The notes under the pieces are model-generated. The model searched no databases. It was not told the origin of the DNA and saw nothing but the letters and a program-made list of their open reading frames with translations. The position numbers and the translations under genes were made by a program. Positions 9,465 through 16,752 of a DNA stretch of 64,000 nt are shown here, piece after piece. Position 1 is the first letter of the stretch. Each line of letters starts with the position of its first letter. Origin of the DNA: an uncultured Porphyromonadaceae bacterium (GTDB lineage: Bacteria > Bacteroidota > Bacteroidia > Bacteroidales > Muribaculaceae); contig CAMKOE010000003.1 in the NCBI GenBank assembly GCA_946414395.1, positions 1 to 64,000 of the forward strand, written 5' to 3'.

Positions 9465-10307
9465 ATGTTTAATTTCAATCAAATCAGTTTTGGCTACAAC
9501 AAGCGCACTGGAAATCTATTTCAGGATTTCTCGCTTGAATTGAATGCCGGTAACGTGTATGGCCTGCTGGGCAAGAACGGAGCCGGCAAGTCCACGCTCA
9601 TCTACCTGATGACGGGCCTGCTCACGCCTCAGGAGGGTGAGGTCACCATGGACGGCGTGAACGTGCGCCGCCGCCTGCCCCAGACGATGAGCGACATCTT
9701 CCTGGTTCCCGAGGAGTTTGAGTTGCCTCGCCTGAGCATCAAGCAGTATGTGAGCATCAACTCCCCGTTTTACCCTCGCTTCAGCATGGAAGACATGCAG
9801 CGTTACCTGGACATCTTTGAGATGGGCAGTGACATGGATCTGAAACTCCATTCACTGTCAATGGGCCAGAAGAAGAAAGTGTTCATGGCATTTGCCTTTG
9901 CCACCAACACCCGCGCCCTGATCATGGACGAGCCGACCAACGGCCTGGACATTCCCAGCAAAAGCCAATTCCGCAAACTCGTCACCACCGGCATGAACGA
10001 TGACAAACTGATGCTCATCTCGACCCATCAGGTGCGCGATATCAGTGACATTCTGGATCATGTGACCATCATCGACCAGAGCCGTGTGCTGCTCAACACC
10101 AGTTTTGCCGATGTGATGAGCAAGATTGCCTTCCGTCCGCTGAAAGAAGGCGACCAGCCGCTGTTCGTACTACAAAGCCCCTTCGGCCCGCTTGGCGCAA
10201 TCCGTGCCCAAGAAGGCGAAGAGACCAAAGTTGACCTGGAGATGCTGTTCAACGCCGCACTCCAGAACCCCGAGGCTATCAACCAATTATTCACCACCCA
10301 AAAATGA
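9465..10307 (+). CDS. ABC transporter ATP-binding protein
   Basis: Walker A GLLGKNGAGKSTL, LSMGQKKKV signature, ALIMDEPTNGLD Walker B. Confidence 0.93.
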   Translation: MFNFNQISFGYNKRTGNLFQDFSLELNAGNVYGLLGKNGAGKSTLIYLMTGLLTPQEGEVTMDGVNVRRRLPQTMSDIFLVPEEFELPRLSIKQYVSINSPFYPRFSMEDMQRYLDIFEMGSDMDLKLHSLSMGQKKKVFMAFAFATNTRALIMDEPTNGLDIPSKSQFRKLVTTGMNDDKLMLISTHQVRDISDILDHVTIIDQSRVLLNTSFADVMSKIAFRPLKEGDQPLFVLQSPFGPLGAIRAQEGEETKVDLEMLFNAALQNPEAINQLFTTQK

Positions 10308-11161
10308 ACACCACTATGAATACCTCAGTTAATCAAACATTCGACTGGAGCCGTTTCACGGCCGCCTTGCGCAAAGAAGTCATAGAGAACAAGCGCGCTT
10401 TACTGTTCACCGTCATCTGCATCTATGGCGTGCTCACACTGTTGATGATTCTTGGTAATCTGGTGACTGGCCTGAGTCCCGAATCTGCCATCGCAGCACT
10501 GGACGGCAAAATGCCTCAAGTATTCGTTGGCTCCATCTTCTCGCTGGCAGTTTGTGTTTCGGCATCAATGGCATTCAAGAACCTGACCACAAAGGCTGGC
10601 CGCACAACCATGATGACCTCGCCCTCGTCGACTCTGGAGAAGTTCCTGCTCAACATCCTGATCTATATAGTGGGAGTTTTTGTGGTGTACTTTGTTTGTG
10701 CCCAGTTGGCCGACCTTACCCGCATCGCCGCATTGTGGCTCTTCAGGAGCGAGGATTTCATTGTTCCTGGTCCCATCAATTTCCTGACCTGTTATTCGGA
10801 TATGAACAGCCATTACCCTGAATGGGCTGAAAATAGATTCGGTTGGTGTGTTTTCCTAGGCTTGATTTCCAATGCAGGATTGTATCTGCTGGGCAGTGTC
10901 ATCTGGCCCCGTCTGTCACTGCTCAAGACATTTGCCGCTGTCTATGCGATCGAGTTCACCCTGTTCATCATCGCAGCGCCCCTGTTCTACTTCTTCGGTG
11001 ACGGGGAGGCTTTGGCCGAGTGGTTTATCGGCTTCATCACGGGTGGCAAGTTCTCAATCAGCATGATTTGCATCACGGCCATCCAGGCGGTACTGTACTT
11101 CTCGCTCGCCTGGTACCTGTTCAAGCGCAAAGACGTCATTTCAATCAAGTGGTGGAAGTAA
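10304..11161 (+). CDS. ABC-2-like membrane permease
   Basis: Overlaps the ATPase by 4 nt; six predicted TM segments. Confidence 0.78.
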   Translation: MNTTMNTSVNQTFDWSRFTAALRKEVIENKRALLFTVICIYGVLTLLMILGNLVTGLSPESAIAALDGKMPQVFVGSIFSLAVCVSASMAFKNLTTKAGRTTMMTSPSSTLEKFLLNILIYIVGVFVVYFVCAQLADLTRIAALWLFRSEDFIVPGPINFLTCYSDMNSHYPEWAENRFGWCVFLGLISNAGLYLLGSVIWPRLSLLKTFAAVYAIEFTLFIIAAPLFYFFGDGEALAEWFIGFITGGKFSISMICITAIQAVLYFSLAWYLFKRKDVISIKWWK

Positions 11162-11185
11162 CACATTATAAAACAGAATAGAATC

Positions 11186-11548
11186 ATGAATTTCAAGGAT
11201 AATAAAGCGATTTATCTGCAGATTGCAGACCGCATTGGTGATCAGATTCTCGCGGGGTCACTGCCCCCCGACGGCAAGGTGCCCAGCGTGCGTGAACTCG
11301 CCGCCGAGATTGAGGTCAACGCCAACACCGTAGCGCGCACCTACGACCACCTGCAGCACATCGGCGTCATCTATACCAAGCGAGGACTTGGATACTTCGT
11401 CAGCCCTGACGCCAGGGATACCATCGTCAGCCGCCGCCGCGAGCAACTGATGCAGGGCGAGATGGACTACTACCTGGGCCAACTCAAGGCCGTGGGTATC
11501 ACCCCCAGCGAACTCCATCAGATCTACAGCGATTACCTCGCCAAGTAA
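11186..11548 (+). CDS. GntR family transcriptional regulator (YtrA-like)
   Basis: IYLQIADRIGDQILAGSLPPDGKVPSVRELAAEIEVNANTVARTYDHLQHIGVIYTKRGLGYFV. Confidence 0.93.
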   Translation: MNFKDNKAIYLQIADRIGDQILAGSLPPDGKVPSVRELAAEIEVNANTVARTYDHLQHIGVIYTKRGLGYFVSPDARDTIVSRRREQLMQGEMDYYLGQLKAVGITPSELHQIYSDYLAK

Positions 11549-11549
11549 T

Positions 11550-11670
11550 CATCCGCCCTCAAGCCGAATAGCCAACTGATTATAATAGCCTACGAATTAA
11601 TCGAATGAAACGAATTTCTGAAAATCATGAGGGCGGATGCCAATTCGATGAATTCGGTTAATTCGTAGGC
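11550..11670. repeat. Interlocked pair of inverted repeats (A-B-A'-B')
   Basis: A CATCCGCCCTCA 11550-11561 / A' TGAGGGCGGATG 11628-11639; B GCCTACGAATTAATCGAAT 11588-11606 / B' ATTCGGTTAATTCGTAGGC 11652-11670 (one mismatch). Confidence 0.75.
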
Positions 11671-11688
11671 ATTAAAAAATGTAAGATT

Positions 11689-11775
11689 ATGGAACAGCAA
11701 GCACTTGTAGCAACGGCGACTGTGGCCATCATCGCCATTGTCTCGCTCATTACCCGCATTATCATCTCTCATTGA
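11689..11775 (+). CDS. Putative 28-aa single-TM microprotein (paralogue of 12645-12737)
   Basis: MEQQALVATATVAIIAIVSLITRIIISH; same pattern as the second microORF; both preceded by AAGATT. Confidence 0.62.
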   Translation: MEQQALVATATVAIIAIVSLITRIIISH

Positions 11776-11797
11776 AACCTCTAAAAAAACCGGTACA

Positions 11798-12445
11798 ATG
11801 AAAAAGCAATCATTATACCTCACAATCATGACGCTTGTTGCCGCCATCACGTTGTCATCTTGCAGCAAGCAGCAAGACAAGAGCGAAACTGAGGTTCCCC
11901 TAAAGGTCACTTACACCCTGGACTGCTCAAGGGACCTGCTTAACCTGTGCGACCTTGTTGTCACCTATAAAGGCGACGATGGCGCCAATGCCATCGACAC
12001 CATCACAGCCACACCCGGCGACACGACCGAGGTACAGACGTGGACCACGGTGGTCGAGACTCACCAGATTCCTGTAAAAATCGGCTTCGATTACAACCTT
12101 GTACCGAAGACCGACTCTCTGGTTATCAGCCAGCCCACCGCGACGCTCCATGCCTTATGCACCATCATTGCCGAAAAAATCGGTGTCAGGAAGAGAACAC
12201 CCCTGCCCAGTGAAAAAGTCATCAACAGCAAGTACATCTTCTTTACATCCCACAACATGATGGATGCCAAGGTCCGCAACACCCCCCGCAACCTAGCCAA
12301 CTTCATCAAGAACCATAACGACAGCCTGGCCACCAGCCGCGAGGTGGCCGATGACGTCAGCAACACTTGCTTTGTCGTCAGGAAGCATCCCTATGGCAGC
12401 GGCCTGCTGGTCCAGAAAGCCCGCTGGAACGACAATGCCAAGTGA
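11798..12445 (+). CDS. Hypothetical lipoprotein
   Basis: Lipobox ITLSSCSKQ; start MKKQSLYLTIMTLVAA. Confidence 0.7.
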   Translation: MKKQSLYLTIMTLVAAITLSSCSKQQDKSETEVPLKVTYTLDCSRDLLNLCDLVVTYKGDDGANAIDTITATPGDTTEVQTWTTVVETHQIPVKIGFDYNLVPKTDSLVISQPTATLHALCTIIAEKIGVRKRTPLPSEKVINSKYIFFTSHNMMDAKVRNTPRNLANFIKNHNDSLATSREVADDVSNTCFVVRKHPYGSGLLVQKARWNDNAK

Positions 12446-12473
12446 GATCCCAGCCCGTCGTGGGGTGAGAAGT

Positions 12474-12513
12474 TGTCTAAAAAATAGACAGTGTTCTGTC
12501 TAAAATTTAGACA
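12474..12513. promoter_or_regulatory. Two tandem dyad operators
   Basis: TGTCTA-AAAAA-TAGACA (12474-12490) and TGTCTAAA-A-TTTAGACA (12497-12513), centres 23 bp apart, upstream of TACTTTTG at 12562-12569. Confidence 0.7.
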
Positions 12514-12644
12514 ATTTCTCATATTGGATGAAAAATAATTGGAGGGAAACTTGCGACAGACTACTTTTGCAGTGAAACAAGGAGGCCATCGGCCTCTTGA
12601 AGAATTAATTAAGGAAAAATTAACCACAATAAAAAAGCAAGATT

Positions 12645-12737
12645 ATGAAACCTCAAGCATTTATCGCCTCGGCCACCGTGATTGCTGTCGCCATCTTCAC
12701 CCTGCTGAACATCATCATCACGCATGGCAGCCTGTGA
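12645..12737 (+). CDS. Putative 30-aa single-TM microprotein (paralogue of 11689-11775)
   Basis: MKPQAFIASATVIAVAIFTLLNIIITHGSL; promoter box TACTTTTG upstream. Confidence 0.65.
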   Translation: MKPQAFIASATVIAVAIFTLLNIIITHGSL

Positions 12738-12788
12738 AGACAGCCGCTCGACAATAACGACATCCAGTAACTCCAATATTTATCTATT

Positions 12789-13196
12789 ATGATTACAGAC
12801 AACAAAACATTGATCCTGGCCCTCAAAATCATGGGAGGAATCATGATGACCGCCACAGTGGGCACGTGGATATGCCTATTTGCCGGCAAAGCGCTGGGAA
12901 CAACCCTTGTCTCAAACGTAGCGTGGACCAGGGCCTGCGGCATCTGTGGTCTGGCACTCTGGGAAATTGGCACCGTCATGAACAAGATGGGGGTGCACGG
13001 CAATGGCATCTCGCGCCGTCGTGGCATGATCAGCACTGCGCTGATGGCACTTGGCGCTATCCTGTCGGCCATCGCCATCCTGGCAGTCTCGTTCAATTGG
13101 CTATTCTGGCTGGCAACGGGACTTTTCTTCATTGGCCTTATCATCGGTCAAGCCGACGATTTCGCATCGTCATCAGCAAGTAATAACAACTCTTGA
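12789..13196 (+). CDS. Hypothetical integral membrane protein
   Basis: Several hydrophobic segments; ATG at 12789; colinear with neighbours. Confidence 0.7.
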   Translation: MITDNKTLILALKIMGGIMMTATVGTWICLFAGKALGTTLVSNVAWTRACGICGLALWEIGTVMNKMGVHGNGISRRRGMISTALMALGAILSAIAILAVSFNWLFWLATGLFFIGLIIGQADDFASSSASNNNS

Positions 13197-13227
13197 CAAT
13201 CAAATAACCCATAAAAACTTAATAGCA

Positions 13228-14610
13228 ATGAAAAAACCAAGTTTTAAATCGATGATTGGCCTTGCCATCATGATGGTGGCAAGCCTCAGCAACGTAACTC
13301 ACGGCCAGGACTTCAACGGCACGTGGGAGGGCACCGTGGAGGCAGGCGTTTATTCACTGACACTGGTGTTCCACATTGAGCAGACCGACCAAGGCGTCAC
13401 CTTCACGTGGGATTCACCCGACCAGGACGCATTCAACTTGCCGGCAACTGCCACCATCACAGGCAACGAACTGGATGTGGACATTCCAGACGCCTATGCC
13501 AAGTACAAGGGTACGTTGGAAGGCAACACGCTGGACGGTGTATTCACCCAAATGGGGACCAACTTTCCCCTGCGCTTGACCCGCAAGGTGGGCAAGGACG
13601 ACAACAACCGTCGTCCCCAGGAAGCCGCCATCGAGGCCGACAACAACAAGCCCTATCATGCCGAGGAGGTGACCTTCACCAACGACGGCATCACCTTTGC
13701 CGGCACACTGACCTTGCCCAACAGCGGCAACCATTTCCCGGCTGTGGTGCTGATTGCCGGATCTGGTCCACATGACCGCAATGAGGAAGTCTTTGGCCAC
13801 AAGCCGTTCCTGCTGCTGGCCGATGCGTTGAGCCGCAACGGATTTGCCGTGCTGCGCTATGACGAGCGTGGCGTGGGTGCCACGGTCGGCGGCAACCCGC
13901 TTGCTCCCACCGAACCGCTGGCTACCGACGCCATGGCTGCCCTGCGATACCTCAAGACCCGTCCCGAGGTGGATGCCACACGCGCGGGCCTGATGGGCCA
14001 CAGCGAGGGCGGCATGATCGCCATCATGAACGCAGCCAAGCACCCTGACGAAGTCCCCTTCATCGTGTCGCTGGCAGGAACTGGCGTTGATGGCGTTGAA
14101 CTGGGCATGCAGCAAGTCAGGCTGATGAATAAAGCCATGGGCAAGGATCCCGATTCAGCAGTTCTGCGATTGAATGAGGAACTGTTCAAGATCATCGCTG
14201 CCGAGAAAGATTCTGTCACGTTGCGCAACAAGATGATTGCCTTTTATCAGAGCCATCCCGAACAACTGGAAGAATTAGGAGACAAGATGACCATCGACCA
14301 ACTTGTGGACATGACACTCATCACGAGTTGCATCTTCCAGTATGACCCCACCGAGAACCTCAAGCGCGTCAAGTGTCCCATGCTCGCCATCAACGGCACG
14401 CTGGATGCCCAAGTGGCCTGTGAGGAGAACCTGGGCGCCATCAAGCGGCTCGTGCCGCACGCCACGGTCAAGCCCTATGAGGGACTGAACCACTTCTTCC
14501 AGACGTGCAGCGGATGGGTGGGCAGCACACAGTATGCCGTCATCCGCGAGACAATGGCGCCCCAGGTGCTGGAGGATATCGTCAACTGGCTGCAAGACGT
14601 CACCCGCTAA
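13228..14610 (+). CDS. Secreted alpha/beta hydrolase
   Basis: Start MKKPSFKSMIGL; GSGPHDRNE, nucleophile elbow GLMGHSEGGMIA, C-terminal GLNHFFQ. Confidence 0.88.
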   Translation: MKKPSFKSMIGLAIMMVASLSNVTHGQDFNGTWEGTVEAGVYSLTLVFHIEQTDQGVTFTWDSPDQDAFNLPATATITGNELDVDIPDAYAKYKGTLEGNTLDGVFTQMGTNFPLRLTRKVGKDDNNRRPQEAAIEADNNKPYHAEEVTFTNDGITFAGTLTLPNSGNHFPAVVLIAGSGPHDRNEEVFGHKPFLLLADALSRNGFAVLRYDERGVGATVGGNPLAPTEPLATDAMAALRYLKTRPEVDATRAGLMGHSEGGMIAIMNAAKHPDEVPFIVSLAGTGVDGVELGMQQVRLMNKAMGKDPDSAVLRLNEELFKIIAAEKDSVTLRNKMIAFYQSHPEQLEELGDKMTIDQLVDMTLITSCIFQYDPTENLKRVKCPMLAINGTLDAQVACEENLGAIKRLVPHATVKPYEGLNHFFQTCSGWVGSTQYAVIRETMAPQVLEDIVNWLQDVTR

Positions 14611-14644
14611 TCAATGAAAACCATTTAATCATAACTTCCTAGTC

Positions 14645-16285
14645 ATGACAACTCTTAAATCCATCTTTTCCAAGAACTTGTCGGTTCTCACACTGGCACT
14701 GGCGATTGCTGCCAATTGTGCCAATGCCCAAATACCCAACGACTCGATTGTGGCCGACTTTAACGAGTTTGTCAGGCTGCTCGAGGAGACGCACCCCGAT
14801 CCCTACTCCAACTACGGGGGCAGGCCGTTCTTCCGCAAGGCGGCCATGGAGACCCGCTTCGGGCTCGCGATGGACTCGGTGACGACCGCCGATGAACTGG
14901 CAAATCGCATCCGCGAATTCCTTGCCCCGTTGCAGGACGGACACACGGGCGTCCGCAGCCAGCAGGGCCCCGATCACAAGTTTCTGGCTCCCATCATGTT
15001 TGAGGCCATCAATGACGGCATTATCATCTCGCGCCTGCCCGACGAATACAAGGACTACATCGGCAGTCGCCTGCTGGCCATCGAGAATGTGCCTGTCAAG
15101 GAGGTCTGCGACGGTCTGGCCAAGCATTACACTGCCGAGAACGAGATTGGCAAGATGCTCCTGGTGTGCTATCGCGGCATGCAGCCCGTCACACTGCGCA
15201 AGGTGATTCCCAGCGTGGGGGATGAATACATCACCTACCAGGTGGAGACTCCCAAGGGCAAGCGCACGGACCTGAAGTTGCCGCTCATGCCGGTCGAGCA
15301 AGCGCGCCAATGGTATGCCGCCCAGCAGCACACGGTGACCAAGGCCAATTTCCCCGACAAGGACTTGACCTATGACTTCGTGGGCAAGGGCAAGAACACA
15401 ATGTACCTGAAACTGCAGAGCATCATGGCCCGCGACTGCTTTGAGTACATGCAGTCCAACGGATGGAACTATCAGGAACAACTCCAGCGGATGTATAATG
15501 CCCGGGGCGAAGAAATGCCCGCCGACCCCAAGCAGGCCATCGCCCAGATACCATCCTTCAGCGAGGAATTTGAGAAAATGCTCCAGTTGATGAAGCAGAA
15601 CCGCAGCAAGAACCTGATTATCGACCTGCGCGGCAATGACGGTGGCTTCACGCCCATCACCCTGCCCACGCTGTACCAGATGTGGGGTGACAGGTATATT
15701 AAGGAAATGGGCGGTTTTGAGACCGAGTTCTACACGATGATCTCACCGCTGCTGGCAAAGAAATACAATGCAAGCCTGGAAGATATCAACCGGGAGTCTC
15801 CCGTGCCCATCCTCTATGGTGACTACCAGTACTCAAACAAGCGACAGGAAGTGCCCGAGGTTACCGAGCAGTACCGCAACAGGGTCATCAGCCAGATGAT
15901 GAGCAGCGTCAAGGACAAACTCATGGCGCAGAACGGCCAGCCCGTCTATACGCCCGAGCATGTGTATGTGCTGACCGACCCAGGCACCTTCAGTGCAGCC
16001 TTCCATTACGCGTTCTACCTGTCCAAGATGGGTGCCACCATCGTGGGCGTCACCTGCAGCCAGGCTCCCAACACATACATGGAAATGACACCGTTTGAAC
16101 TGCCACGCACTGGGCTGAAAGGCTCCATCTCCAACTCGCTGCAGTTGTTCCTGCCGGTGGATGACCCAAGGGCCCACGATTTCACGCCCGACCTGATGCC
16201 CACCTATGAGGACTACAAGCGCTACAACTTTGACGACAACACCATCCCCATGTACCTGATGGACGTCATCGATGGCAAGCGATAG
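14645..16285 (+). CDS. S41-family peptidase-like protein
   Basis: Signal peptide; LIIDLRGNDGG; VYVLTDPGTFSAAFHYAFYLSKMGATIVGV. Confidence 0.75.
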   Translation: MTTLKSIFSKNLSVLTLALAIAANCANAQIPNDSIVADFNEFVRLLEETHPDPYSNYGGRPFFRKAAMETRFGLAMDSVTTADELANRIREFLAPLQDGHTGVRSQQGPDHKFLAPIMFEAINDGIIISRLPDEYKDYIGSRLLAIENVPVKEVCDGLAKHYTAENEIGKMLLVCYRGMQPVTLRKVIPSVGDEYITYQVETPKGKRTDLKLPLMPVEQARQWYAAQQHTVTKANFPDKDLTYDFVGKGKNTMYLKLQSIMARDCFEYMQSNGWNYQEQLQRMYNARGEEMPADPKQAIAQIPSFSEEFEKMLQLMKQNRSKNLIIDLRGNDGGFTPITLPTLYQMWGDRYIKEMGGFETEFYTMISPLLAKKYNASLEDINRESPVPILYGDYQYSNKRQEVPEVTEQYRNRVISQMMSSVKDKLMAQNGQPVYTPEHVYVLTDPGTFSAAFHYAFYLSKMGATIVGVTCSQAPNTYMEMTPFELPRTGLKGSISNSLQLFLPVDDPRAHDFTPDLMPTYEDYKRYNFDDNTIPMYLMDVIDGKR

Positions 16286-16310
16286 ATCGCGGCAACCGGG
16301 GCCACGACAT

Positions 16311-16356
16311 CATCGGGAGCGAGAGTACTGGCAATCTTATCGCTCCCGATTGTTTT
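16311..16356 (+). terminator. Hairpin after the S41-like gene
   Basis: ATCGGGAGCGA ... TCGCTCCCGAT followed by TGTTTTA. Confidence 0.65.
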
Positions 16357-16358
16357 AT

Positions 16359-16570
16359 GGGGAACGATATAGCAGTTGGGTATCTATTCTGCGACTTTGC
16401 GTGATTTGCAGTCAAGGCGTTTTGGGAGAATAGCGACGAAATGGGCCCTAAAAGTTTTTTTAATGCTCATTTCGCTAATGAAAACGTATTTCACGAAAAA
16501 TATTAAAACTAATTGGTGAAATTCGCATTAGCCCCGCAGGGTTCAAGCCAACATCTATTTCATTATCTTA
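16359..16570. repeat. Dispersed intergenic repeat, copy 1
   Basis: Shares GGCCCTAAAAGTT.TTTTAATGCTC, AAAACGTATTTCAC, ATTAGCCCCGCAGGGTTC..GCCAACATCTAT.TCATT with copy at 45440-45607. Confidence 0.75.
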
Positions 16571-16752
16571 TTTTTTCTCTCACATGGGACCATTACATGA
16601 TGAAAAAATGTGTTTTTTCGGTCAAAACACCTTGAAATTGTGCAAAAATTGTATTTTTGCGTAGTTTTTGCGACATGGGATGCGTCAAATGAATAGAAAT
16701 CAATAAAACAACAATACAATATACTTTTTATCACCATTAAATCTTGAAGATT

